In this document: positions 18,163 through 26,966 of the stretch, in pieces
Layout: every line of letters starts with the position of its first letter
Numbering within the stretch: the stretch's first letter is position 1
Origin: DASUFE01 sp036274675
Lineage (GTDB): Bacteria > Pseudomonadota > Gammaproteobacteria > HTCC5015
Length of the DNA: 35,357 nt
Direction: 5' to 3'
NCBI GenBank assembly: GCA_036274675.1
Contig: DASUFE010000005.1
Coordinates: 1-35,357, forward strand
Notes under the pieces: model-generated
What the model was told of the DNA's origin: nothing
Seen by the model: only the letters and a program-made list of their open reading frames with translations
The model's database searches: none
Program-made: the position numbers and the translations under genes

Positions 18163-20019
18163 ATGACAGACGCAGCATTAGTTAACCAACAGCAGTCCCA
18201 AATCAAGCAACTGATCGCCAAAGGCAAGGAACAGGGTTTCCTGACCTACGCGGAGGTCAATGACCACCTGCCCGATGAACTGGTCAACACCGAACAGGTG
18301 GAAGACATCATCTGCATGATCAACGACCTCGGCATCAAGGTGCTGGAAACGGCGGCCGACGCCGAGAACCTTGCCCTGCTGGGCGACGACGCCACCCCGG
18401 ACGAAGACGCGGCCGAAGAAGCCGCCGCTGCCCTGGCCATGGTCGACAGCGAGTTCGGCCGCACCACCGACCCGGTGCGCATGTACATGCGCGAGATGGG
18501 TACCGTGGAACTGCTCACCCGCGAGGGCGAGATCGAGATCGCCAAGCGCATCGAAGACGGCCTCAAGCAGATGCTGAGCGCCCTGTCGGTATACCCCAAA
18601 TGTATCGGCACCGTGCTGGAAGCCTATGACCAGGCCGTGCAGACCGAAAGCCGCTTGAGCGACATCATCTCAGGCTTCGCCTTCCCCGAACAGGCCGATA
18701 ACACCGTCCCCGTGCAGGCCGAAGAACTGCCCGAACCCGATCCCGAGAACGAAGTGATCGCGGGCGCGGGAGGAGAGGACGACGAAGAAGGCGGCGAAGC
18801 CACCATCGACACCGGCCCGGACCCGGAAGAGGTCAAGGCCAAGATGGAAGAGCTGCGCGGCTTCTACCAGAAAACCATCAAGAAGCGCGGCGGGCTGTTC
18901 TCCAGCGCGCAGAAAACCCGCGAACACATGGCGGAGGCCTTCATGGGTTTCCGTTTCGCGGCGCCCTTCGTCGAACAGCTGACCAACCAGCTGCGCGAGG
19001 CCGTGATCAACATCCGCAGCATCGAACGCCAGATCATGGCGATCGCGGTGAAACAATGCAAAATGCCGCGCAAAGTCTTCATCGACACCTTCCCCAACAA
19101 GGAAACCGACGTCGACTGGCTGAAGGAACGCATCAAGGCCGGCGGCGAATCCGCCGCGGCGCTGAAGGCGCACGCCGCCGAGATCGAGGGCCTGCAGCAG
19201 CATTTGATCACCGTCGAGCAGGAATCGAACCTCAAGATCTCCGACATCAAGGAAATCAACCGCCAGCTCTCCATCGGCGAAGCCAAGGCCCGGCGCGCGA
19301 AGAAGGAAATGGTCGAGGCCAACCTGCGCCTCGTAATCTCGATCGCGAAGAAATACACCAACCGCGGCCTGCAGTTCCTGGACCTGATCCAGGAAGGCAA
19401 CATCGGCCTGATGAAGGCGGTGGACAAGTTCGAATACCGGCGCGGCTATAAATTCTCGACCTACGCCACCTGGTGGATACGCCAGGCCATCACGCGCTCC
19501 ATCGCCGACCAGGCGCGCACCATCCGCATCCCCGTGCACATGATCGAGACGATCAACAAGCTGAACCGCATCTCGCGCCAGATCCTGCAGGAGAAAGGCC
19601 GCGAGGCGACGCCGGAAGAGCTGGCCGTGCACATGGACATGCCGGAAGACAAGATCCGCAAGGTACTCAAGATCGCGAAGGAACCGATCTCGATGGAAAC
19701 CCCGATCGGCGACGATGAAGACTCCCACCTGGGCGACTTTATCGAGGACACCAACGTAATGTCCCCGATCGACGCCGCGCTCGACGAAGGCCTCGCCGAG
19801 GCGACCCGCGAGATTCTCGCCGGCCTCACCCCGCGCGAAGCCAAGGTACTGCGCATGCGCTTCGGCATCGACATGAACACGGACCACACGCTGGAAGAAG
19901 TCGGCAAACAGTTCGACGTCACCCGCGAGCGCATCCGCCAGATCGAAGCCAAGGCCCTGCGCAAACTGCGCCACCCCTCCCGCTCCGAACGGCTGCGCAG
20001 CTTCCTCGATTACGAATAA
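18163..20019 (+). CDS. rpoD: RNA polymerase primary sigma factor (sigma-70)
   Basis: Directs RNA polymerase to housekeeping promoters. The 618-residue protein has region 1.1 (QQSQIKQLIAKGKEQGFLTYAEVNDHLP), region 1.2 (DPVRMYMREMGTVELLTREGEIEIAKRIE), an acidic non-conserved insert around 190-230, region 2 (NLRLVISIAKKYTNRGLQFLDLIQEG and YKFSTYATWWIRQAITRSI), region 3 and region 4 (VTRERIRQIEAKALRKLRHPSRS). Its length matches E. coli (613). The start gives the expected N-terminus, but there is no Shine-Dalgarno sequence before the ATG. Upstream are a redoxin and tkt rather than the usual rpsU-dnaG. A strong terminator follows. Confidence 0.98.
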   Translation: MTDAALVNQQQSQIKQLIAKGKEQGFLTYAEVNDHLPDELVNTEQVEDIICMINDLGIKVLETAADAENLALLGDDATPDEDAAEEAAAALAMVDSEFGRTTDPVRMYMREMGTVELLTREGEIEIAKRIEDGLKQMLSALSVYPKCIGTVLEAYDQAVQTESRLSDIISGFAFPEQADNTVPVQAEELPEPDPENEVIAGAGGEDDEEGGEATIDTGPDPEEVKAKMEELRGFYQKTIKKRGGLFSSAQKTREHMAEAFMGFRFAAPFVEQLTNQLREAVINIRSIERQIMAIAVKQCKMPRKVFIDTFPNKETDVDWLKERIKAGGESAAALKAHAAEIEGLQQHLITVEQESNLKISDIKEINRQLSIGEAKARRAKKEMVEANLRLVISIAKKYTNRGLQFLDLIQEGNIGLMKAVDKFEYRRGYKFSTYATWWIRQAITRSIADQARTIRIPVHMIETINKLNRISRQILQEKGREATPEELAVHMDMPEDKIRKVLKIAKEPISMETPIGDDEDSHLGDFIEDTNVMSPIDAALDEGLAEATREILAGLTPREAKVLRMRFGIDMNTDHTLEEVGKQFDVTRERIRQIEAKALRKLRHPSRSERLRSFLDYE

Positions 20020-20035
20020 TCGTTTATTCTTACGG

Positions 20036-20070
20036 CCCCGCAGTGCACAAACTGCGGGGTTTTTGCTTTT
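20036..20070 (+). terminator. Intrinsic terminator of rpoD
   Basis: Perfect 9-bp stem, CCCCGCAGT (20036-20044) with ACTGCGGGG (20051-20059), loop GCACAA, followed by TTTTTGCTTTT. It lies 16 bp after the rpoD stop codon: a textbook rho-independent terminator. Confidence 0.95.
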
Positions 20071-20110
20071 GTCAGGGGTACCCCTCAGATAAAAAGCAAA
20101 AACGAAATTA

Positions 20111-20219
20111 GATAGTTTGGCCGAGGACGAGGCGCGGGACTTTCGAGAAAGCGGAGTTTACTTGATGGTAAATGAGCATTTCGCGAAAGGACCGCAACGA
20201 AGTCATCGGGCAAAATAGC
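20111..20219. repeat. 109-bp imperfect palindromic (MITE-like) repeat
   Basis: The ends are imperfectly inverted: GATAGTTTGGCCGAGGACGA at the left (from 20111) mirrors the right end 20192-20219 (its reverse complement begins GCTATTTTGCCCGATGACTT). The centre holds GTTTAC-6 nt-GTAAAT. The single-stranded form would fold into a long hairpin. It has no coding capacity and ends 6 bp before the tRNA gene. Elements of this look are dispersed in several gammaproteobacterial genomes (from memory), so it may be a non-autonomous mobile repeat. Confidence 0.55.
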
Positions 20220-20225
20220 AATTTC

Positions 20226-20542
20226 GGGCCTGTAGCTCAGTTGGTTAGAGCAGGGGACTCATCAGTAAAGGTGCGTTCATATCGAAAGGTATGAAATGAA
20301 CGGGATGAATTCAGGGAAACCTCAACGGCCATGCCGCTGGCAACCCTGAGCCAAGCCGGGGGTACACCTCCGGAAGGTGCAGAGACTACCTGAGAGCTTG
20401 AGCGCTCTTAATAACAGGCTAGAGCGTCCCGCGTCCTAACAGACTTAAAGTGCTGAGGATGATGAGATAGTCCGCACTCGATAGAAATATCGGGAGAATG
20501 TGAATCCCTTGGTCGTAGGTTCGAGTCCTACCGGGCCCACCA
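20226..20542 (+). tRNA. ileX: tRNA-Ile(CAU) gene interrupted by a group I intron
   Basis: Exons 20226-20262 (37 nt) and 20503-20542 (40 nt, CCA encoded) join into a 77-nt cloverleaf. The acceptor stem is GGGCCTG/CGGGCCC with A73, the D stem GCTC/GAGC, the anticodon stem GGGGA/TCCCT with loop CTCATAA, and the T arm GTAGG-TTCGAGT-CCTAC. The anticodon is CAU. It could in principle be elongator Met. I call it the lysidine-modified minor Ile tRNA because it lies just downstream of rpoD, the position of ileX in E. coli, and because a group I intron at exactly this place is known in Azoarcus tRNA-Ile(CAU). It must be spliced to work, so intron excision is essential if this is the only copy. Confidence 0.88.
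20263..20502 (+). other. Self-splicing group I intron, 240 nt, in the tRNA anticodon loop
   Basis: Inserted immediately 3' of the CAU anticodon; the last exon base is U and the last intron base is G, as group I splicing requires. Core elements are visible: P (AATTCAGGGAAACCT, 20308-20322), Q (AACCCTGAGCCAAG, 20342-20355), R (GTGCAGAGACTA, 20377-20388) and S (GATGAGATAGTCC, 20461-20473). CAGGG pairs with CCCTG (P4), and GACTA with TAGTC (P7). A GTG near 20271 can pair with the exon CAU as the internal guide. A P2-like hairpin spans about 20272-20301, and a CGATA-GAAA-TATCG hairpin (20479-20492) is P9-like. No homing endonuclease frame is present. It is slightly longer than the ~205-nt Azoarcus intron, with the extra length between R and S. 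Confidence 0.92.
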
Positions 20543-20582
20543 TTTTCTTTACAGCCATACATCCCCGCATTAGGCTTGCCGT

Positions 20583-21092
20583 ATGAAACTCTCCAGCTTC
20601 GAGGCGATCGCTCAGGCACTGGAAAATGCGGGTGTACTCTACCTTGTTGCCGGCGGTTTAGCTGTAAACGCCCATGGCTACATGCGGTTCACCAAAGACG
20701 TGGATTTCGTTATTCAACTGATACCCGAGAACATAACATCAATGTTCACCGCGCTCGCAACGCTGGGTTATCGCCCTCTGGTGCCGATCACCGCACAACA
20801 GTTCGCCAACAAGGAGCTGCGCGAAAGCTGGATCCGTGACAAAGGTATGCAAGTACTCCAATTCTGGAGCGATGAGCATCTTGAAACCCCTATCGATGTT
20901 TTTGTCAGCGAACCCTTTCCCTTCAACCAAGAATTCGACAAAGCCCTGGTCAAACCCCTGCCCGGCATATCCGGATCGGGCATACGTTTTGTCTCCATCC
21001 CAACCCTGATCGCCATGAAAACTCTGGCCAACCGCCCGCAAGACCAGATCGATATCGAACACCTGCGAATGAAGCTGGACGATGGAAAATAA
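20583..21092 (+). CDS. Nucleotidyltransferase-fold protein (AbiEii/DUF6036-like)
   Basis: A 169-residue protein of the nucleotidyltransferase superfamily. The fold's signature is visible: G24-G25 in VAGGLAVNAHG, then R35-x-T-K-D39-V-D41 with the two metal-binding aspartates, and a later third acidic candidate (TPIDVFVSEP). Relatives act as toxins of type IV toxin-antitoxin systems (AbiEii) or modify tRNA or proteins, but the target here is unknown. The next gene (57 residues) overlaps its end by 11 bp, implying a coupled two-gene module. It is directly downstream of the intron-containing tRNA, a site favoured by mobile DNA. Confidence 0.8.
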   Translation: MKLSSFEAIAQALENAGVLYLVAGGLAVNAHGYMRFTKDVDFVIQLIPENITSMFTALATLGYRPLVPITAQQFANKELRESWIRDKGMQVLQFWSDEHLETPIDVFVSEPFPFNQEFDKALVKPLPGISGSGIRFVSIPTLIAMKTLANRPQDQIDIEHLRMKLDDGK

Positions 21093-21255
21093 CGACACGA
21101 AAATCCCAGGAAATGTGAACTGGGATCTGACCACATGGGAAGGCGCTCGTCGCGAGCAACTACGGCGATGGTCAGAGCTGCCGCTGGAACGGATTATCCT
21201 CGCACTGGAGGAAATGCAGCGCGTAAGCGAGATGCTGAACAAGCCGGCCGAATAA
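21082..21255 (+). CDS. Small 57-residue protein coupled to the nucleotidyltransferase
   Basis: I do not recognise a named family. The translation is MENNDTKIPGNVNWDLTTWE then a helical Arg/Leu/Glu-rich part (RREQLRRWSELPLERIILALEEM). It begins 11 bp before the nucleotidyltransferase stop, so translation is probably coupled. The size, charge and overlap suggest a cognate partner, for example an antitoxin or accessory subunit. This is inference from arrangement; many nucleotidyltransferase toxins are paired with small helical proteins. Confidence 0.65.
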   Translation: MENNDTKIPGNVNWDLTTWEGARREQLRRWSELPLERIILALEEMQRVSEMLNKPAE

Positions 21256-21270
21256 TGATAGATCAAACCG

Positions 21271-21450
21271 ATGAACCCGCTCGACCAACCTTCACAAAAA
21301 GCCCAGGAAACTCTCAAAGCATTGAGAGCAGCGGTTGCGAAAGACCTGGAGAAAAAAAGACGCCTCGGCCATTATTCCGTTTTCTGGATAAAAAACAGAC
21401 CGGTAGCTATCGGAGACGACGCGCCTCAACACTATATGCCGAAGGCATGA
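21271..21450 (+). CDS. Small 59-residue protein of unknown function
   Basis: It begins 16 bp after the previous small gene. The N-terminal half is a charged helix (AQETLKALRAAVAKDLEKKR), followed by RRLGHYSVFWIKNRPVAIGDDAP, which looks like a compact beta segment. It reads as a coherent protein: hydrophobic spacing and composition are normal, while the overlapping frame of the long 21135-21860 reading frame is low-complexity Pro/Arg/Ser there. No ribosome site is obvious. Its stop overlaps a possible ATG of the next gene (ATGA at 21447). Function unknown; it may belong to the nucleotidyltransferase module. Confidence 0.6.
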   Translation: MNPLDQPSQKAQETLKALRAAVAKDLEKKRRLGHYSVFWIKNRPVAIGDDAPQHYMPKA

Positions 21451-21473
21451 TTCGTTCAGCCGATCCCAACAAA

Positions 21474-21860
21474 ATGAGTGCGGAAGAAAATTTACCCCCG
21501 ATCGAACGGCTAAAGCACTTCAAGCAAAAAGCGGAAGAGTGCTACGCCAAAATGTACGACTGCGAGCCTCACAATCTGAAAGACTGGCGGGACGACGCCT
21601 GCCTGTACTACGCCCAGGCCATCCGGGCGGCCGAGGAACTCGGCCTCGACAGTGAAAAGCGGGCAATGGAGCAGCGTGTCGAGCACCTGCGGGGTGTGTT
21701 CAATCAGCTCCGGACGGATGGCGGGCATGTTCCAACCGAATCGAAAAATAAGAAGCGCGACTACGGTCCGATCTGGATGTGGCTGCTGACCTGGGGTTAT
21801 CCAATCGTTCTCATCGTAGCGGTCGCGGCGGCCTTTGCGTACCGCTTCATACATAAGTGA
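21474..21860 (+). CDS. Hypothetical protein with C-terminal membrane anchor
   Basis: 128 residues from ATG 21474; an alternative ATG 21447, overlapping the previous stop codon as ATGA, would add nine residues. The first ~90 residues are soluble and helical (LKHFKQKAEECYAKMYD, ACLYYAQAIRAAEELGLDSEKRAMEQRVEHLRG), reminiscent of a helical-repeat fold. After a charged linker (ESKNKKRD) comes one transmembrane segment (MWLLTWGYPIVLIVAVAAAF) and a short RFIHK tail: a tail-anchored, cytoplasm-facing protein. I do not recognise the family. The reading frame stays open upstream to 21135, but that part overlaps two better genes and is not protein-like. Confidence 0.7.
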   Translation: MSAEENLPPIERLKHFKQKAEECYAKMYDCEPHNLKDWRDDACLYYAQAIRAAEELGLDSEKRAMEQRVEHLRGVFNQLRTDGGHVPTESKNKKRDYGPIWMWLLTWGYPIVLIVAVAAAFAYRFIHK

Positions 21861-21873
21861 CATGAAAATTGAA

Positions 21874-21970
21874 TGTCATTCCGGAAAACGCGCAGCGTTT
21901 ATCCGGAATCCAGACATTTCAAAAATTTAGATGGATGCCGGATAGTGGCGATGCCACTTCCGGCATGACA
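21874..21970. repeat. 97-bp palindromic interspersed repeat
   Basis: The ends are TGTCATTCCGGAA and TTCCGGCATGACA, inverted with one mismatch. Internally there is ATCCGGAATCCAG against GGATGCCGG. This matches the common CATTCCGG...CCGGAATG type of dispersed repeat. It fills the gap between the membrane-anchored protein and recQ; any recQ promoter would have to lie within or just after it. Confidence 0.7.
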
Positions 21971-21987
21971 GCAGATAAAATAGCGGC

Positions 21988-23817
<1,830 letters not shown>

Positions 23818-23974
23818 CACCGCTTCCCCGATAAAGCAGGGAAATCTTCAAGCAGGCAACGAATTGACCACCCTCGAAAAGCCCAGGAAAACCCGAATCG
23901 AACATTATTATTAAAGAAGGAGCGGGCAACACTTGGACTGGATAAACAATAAAGACAGCATTTCGGCATGCTTG

Positions 23975-24004
23975 TAGTGGTGCAATCATTGAAATGCGCC
24001 ACTA
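23975..24004. promoter_or_regulatory. Operator-like palindrome 1 upstream of the Fic-Wadjet operon
   Basis: TAGTGGTGCA-10 nt-TGCGCCACTA: 10-bp arms with one mismatch. Its centre contains the -35 TTGAAA of the candidate promoter. The right half plus AAGAGGG (23995-24010) recurs exactly at 24036-24051. Together with palindrome 2 it looks like a binding site for a dimeric repressor. Confidence 0.75.
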
Positions 24005-24017
24005 AGAGGGCTATAGT
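23989..24017 (+). promoter_or_regulatory. Sigma-70 promoter of the Fic-Wadjet operon (candidate)
   Basis: TTGAAA (23989-23994), exactly 17 nt, then TATAGT (24012-24017). Both hexamers are close to consensus. The -35 lies inside palindrome 1 and the -10 overlaps the left arm of palindrome 2. Transcription would start around 24024, leaving a leader of about 30 nt before the ATG at 24056. Binding at the palindromes should block polymerase. Confidence 0.65.
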
Positions 24018-24045
24018 GGCGCAATTATTCCCCTATGCGCCACTA
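24014..24045. promoter_or_regulatory. Operator-like palindrome 2 upstream of the Fic-Wadjet operon
   Basis: TAGTGGCGCA-12 nt-TGCGCCACTA: perfect 10-bp arms. Its centre is 40 bp from that of palindrome 1, close to four helical turns, so two dimers could bind on one DNA face. The repeated AAGAGGG just after it provides the ribosome site of the Fic-like gene. Confidence 0.8.
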
Positions 24046-24055
24046 AGAGGGTGGA

Positions 24056-25450
24056 ATGGCCAGGCAAACCCCTCAAAATGAACTGGATGCCGTGTTGTCG
24101 GCAGTAACCGCTTTTCCCCGAGGGGCATCGCTGGAAGAAATCCGCGCCGCCCTGCAAATCAGACTGCCACGCCGCACCTTGCAGCGCCGTTTGGCCAGAC
24201 TGGTCGAAGACAAGCGCCTGAACGTGAGCGGAACAGGCCGGGGCAGCCGTTACCGGGCGGTGATCGAGGCGAAGCTCGATGCACGCCTCGGTGAACTGTC
24301 CGCGCAATTTCAGATTGAAACTTATATTCCAGTATCCCCGGAAGGGGAAGCGATCAAACAGGCGGTTCGCCACCCGATCCAGAAGCGCCAGCCAGTGGGC
24401 TATAACCGTGAATTTCTGGACTCCTACCGGCCCAATATGACTTTCTATCTTCCCGGGCAAATACGAAACCGCCTGTTCGAGATAGGAGGCTCACAGAGCC
24501 GGTCGGATCTCGCCGGAACTTATATAAAGCAGATATTCAATCGTTTGCTGATTGACCTGTCCTGGAACTCCAGTCGCCTGGAAGGCAACACCTATTCGCT
24601 GCTGGAAACGGAGCGCCTGCTGGAACTGGGCGAGAACGCCGAAGGCAAGGATGCGCGGGAATCGCAGATGATCCTGAATCACAAGGCCGCGATAGAACTG
24701 CTGACGGAGCAGGCCAGCGAAATCGGGTTCAATCGCTACACTATATTTAACCTGCATGCTCTGCTGGCGGATAACCTGCTGGCCGATCCGCAGGCGGGCG
24801 GGCGGCTTCGTATCCGTTCGGTGGGAATCGGCGGAACGGTGTTTCAGCCGCTGGATGTTCCGCAATTGATCGACGAATGTTTCCAACAGATTCTCGATAC
24901 CGCAACCGCAATCCGGGATCCCTTCGAGCAAGCATTTTTCGTAATGGTGCATTTGCCGTATCTGCAGCCCTTCGAAGACGTGAATAAACGGGTTTCGCGC
25001 CTGGCCGCCAATATTCCGCTGATCCGCGGGAATCTATGCCCCTTATCATTCGTCGATGTGCCCGAACGGGCGTATGTCGAAGGAATGCTGGGAGTATATG
25101 AACTGAACCGGGTTGATTTGCTGCGGGACGTATTTGTCTGGGCATATGAACGCTCATGCGCCCGTTATTCGGCCGTACGACAGTCGTTGGGCGAGCCTGA
25201 TCCGTTCCGCCTGCGCTACAGGACCCTGATCCTTGAAACCGTAGCCGACATCGTGCGCGCGAAAATCAACAGGACGGAAGCCGTGGCGCGCATCAAACGG
25301 CTCGTCGCGGAACGCGTTCCGGAACAGGACCGGAGGCGATTCATCGAGGTGGTGGAAACCGAAATCATGAGCCTGCACGAAGGTAATATCGCGCGCTATC
25401 GACTGCGTCCGTCCGAATACGGTGCCTGGCGCGAGGCATGGCTGGAATGA
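24056..25450 (+). CDS. Winged-helix/Fic-domain protein with degenerate active site (putative Wadjet regulator)
   Basis: A 464-residue protein. Residues ~1-65 look like a winged helix (LDAVLSAVTAFPRGASLEEIRAAL, LPRRTLQRRLARLVED), followed by a Fic domain at ~155-345. The class II inhibitory motif is kept: S172-x-x-x-E176-G177. The Fic motif HPFxDGNGRxxR reads QPFEDVNKRVSR at 304-315: the catalytic His is Gln304 and both flap glycines are Val309 and Lys311, while Asp308, Asn310, Arg312 and Arg315 remain. AMP transfer by the standard mechanism is therefore unlikely. I recall this QPFEDVNKR variant as a recurrent subfamily annotated simply as Fic. AGAGGG lies about 8 nt before the ATG. Its stop overlaps the jetA start (ATGA), tying it to Wadjet. 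Inferred role: DNA-binding autoregulator of the operon. Confidence 0.85.
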   Translation: MARQTPQNELDAVLSAVTAFPRGASLEEIRAALQIRLPRRTLQRRLARLVEDKRLNVSGTGRGSRYRAVIEAKLDARLGELSAQFQIETYIPVSPEGEAIKQAVRHPIQKRQPVGYNREFLDSYRPNMTFYLPGQIRNRLFEIGGSQSRSDLAGTYIKQIFNRLLIDLSWNSSRLEGNTYSLLETERLLELGENAEGKDARESQMILNHKAAIELLTEQASEIGFNRYTIFNLHALLADNLLADPQAGGRLRIRSVGIGGTVFQPLDVPQLIDECFQQILDTATAIRDPFEQAFFVMVHLPYLQPFEDVNKRVSRLAANIPLIRGNLCPLSFVDVPERAYVEGMLGVYELNRVDLLRDVFVWAYERSCARYSAVRQSLGEPDPFRLRYRTLILETVADIVRAKINRTEAVARIKRLVAERVPEQDRRRFIEVVETEIMSLHEGNIARYRLRPSEYGAWREAWLE

Positions 25451-26964
25451 TGGATTACTTTACGCTCAATGCCCTGCGCAAACATCATCCCGCCTGGCGT
25501 TTACTGTGCTCGGAGCATGCGCCGCTGGTGGCGGCTTTCCTGCACCGTGTTTTCGTCTCACCCAACGTGCGGGTGATGCCCGCGGCCAATCTGGCCGAAG
25601 CGCTGGAGGACGAATTGTATGATTTGCGCACAAGACTGGGGGAAGACGCTTTTCCACGGCGGGCAATGGATTATCTCAACGAGTGGGCTGACTTCGAGAA
25701 AGGCTGGCTGCGCAAATTTTACCGGCAGAACTCCGATGAGCCGCAATTCGATCTGACTCCAGCCACGGAAAAAGCTATCGCCTGGTTAAGCACGCTCGCC
25801 CAACGCGGCTTCGTAGGCACCGAATCCCGCTTATTGACGATGTTCGAACTGCTCAGACAGATGAACGCAGGCAGCGAGACCGATCCGGACAAGCGCGTCG
25901 CCGAACTCAGCAAACGGCGCGATGAAATAGACGCGGAAATCTCCCGGGTGCTGGGCGGCGATGTCCCCTTGCTGGATGACACAGCGTTGAAAGACCGTTT
26001 CCAGCAGTTTTTGCAACTGGCCCGGGAACTGCTGGCGGACTTCCGCGAAGTCGAACACAATTTCCGTCAACTGGACCGGCGCGTGCGGGAGCGTATCGCG
26101 CTCTGGGAAGGGGCTAAGGGCAAGCTGCTGGAAGAAATCATGGGTGAGCGCGACGCTATCGCCGATTCGGACCAAGGCCGCAGTTTCAGGGCATTCTGGG
26201 ATTTTCTGATGTCGCCGCGACGACAGGAAGAATTGACCGGCCTGCTTGACCGGGTACTGTCACTGGCGACGATCGCGGAACTCCAACCCGACGCCCGGAC
26301 GCGGCGCGTGCATTACGACTGGCTGGAAGCCGGCGAACACACCCAGCGCACTGTCGCGCAATTGTCACAGCAATTGCGACGTTTCCTGGACGACCAGGCA
26401 TGGCTGGAAAACCGGCGCATCATGGATATCCTGCACGGCATCGAAAGCAAAGCGCTGGCTCTCCGTGACAACATGCCTGACACGGACTTCATGACCATCG
26501 ATGAGCCGGCGGCGGATATCCGTTTGCCGCTGGAACGGCCGCTTTACACACCATCCTTAAAGCCCGTCATCGATTCCATCGTTCTGCAGGCGGGAGAGGA
26601 AAATGTGGATGTGGAAGCGCTCTATTCACAGGCGGTGATCGATACCGCCGGCTTGCTCGCCCATATCCGACAGGCATTACAGGATCGCTCGCAGATTACG
26701 TTGCGGGAGCTGGTTCAGATACGGCCCCTGCGGCAGGGTTTGGCAGAACTGGTCGCCTATCTTCAACTGGGAAGCGAGCGAGTCGTCGCCGCCGGCATAT
26801 CGGACTCCACAAATCCGGATTCCGCGAAACCGGAAGCCGGGCATGCTTTTCGGGCTGTAGTCGATGAAAGTGTTTCGGATCCCATCGCCTGGGAATCATT
26901 GACGGATAAAAATGTCATTTTGCGGCGGCAGGCGTCCCTGCCGCGCATTATCTTTGTGAGGTAA
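25447..26964 (+). CDS. jetA: Wadjet protein JetA (DUF3375)
   Basis: Kleisin-like subunit of the Wadjet SMC complex, which recognises and restricts small circular plasmids. The 505-residue protein begins MMDYFTLNALRKHHPAWRLL, the typical DUF3375 start, followed by winged-helix-like and long helical segments (VEHNFRQLDRRVRERIALWEGAKGKLLEE, TVAQLSQQLRRFLDDQAWLENRR). I chose ATG 25447 because it overlaps the Fic stop as ATGA; ATG 25450 is one codon later and ATG 25438 has no room for a ribosome site. First of the jetABCD set. The identification rests on family features and on the full gene set that follows. Confidence 0.93.
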   Translation: MMDYFTLNALRKHHPAWRLLCSEHAPLVAAFLHRVFVSPNVRVMPAANLAEALEDELYDLRTRLGEDAFPRRAMDYLNEWADFEKGWLRKFYRQNSDEPQFDLTPATEKAIAWLSTLAQRGFVGTESRLLTMFELLRQMNAGSETDPDKRVAELSKRRDEIDAEISRVLGGDVPLLDDTALKDRFQQFLQLARELLADFREVEHNFRQLDRRVRERIALWEGAKGKLLEEIMGERDAIADSDQGRSFRAFWDFLMSPRRQEELTGLLDRVLSLATIAELQPDARTRRVHYDWLEAGEHTQRTVAQLSQQLRRFLDDQAWLENRRIMDILHGIESKALALRDNMPDTDFMTIDEPAADIRLPLERPLYTPSLKPVIDSIVLQAGEENVDVEALYSQAVIDTAGLLAHIRQALQDRSQITLRELVQIRPLRQGLAELVAYLQLGSERVVAAGISDSTNPDSAKPEAGHAFRAVVDESVSDPIAWESLTDKNVILRRQASLPRIIFVR

Positions 26965-26966
26965 GG

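Noticed and set aside
18670..19974. 434-codon minus-strand frame opposite rpoD
   Set aside because: Antisense shadow; rpoD is unambiguous.
21135..21473. Upstream extension of the membrane-anchored protein's frame
   Set aside because: Ser/Arg/Pro-rich and unlike protein; the same DNA encodes the 57- and 59-residue frames, which read more naturally. Only the part from about 21447 or 21474 is kept.
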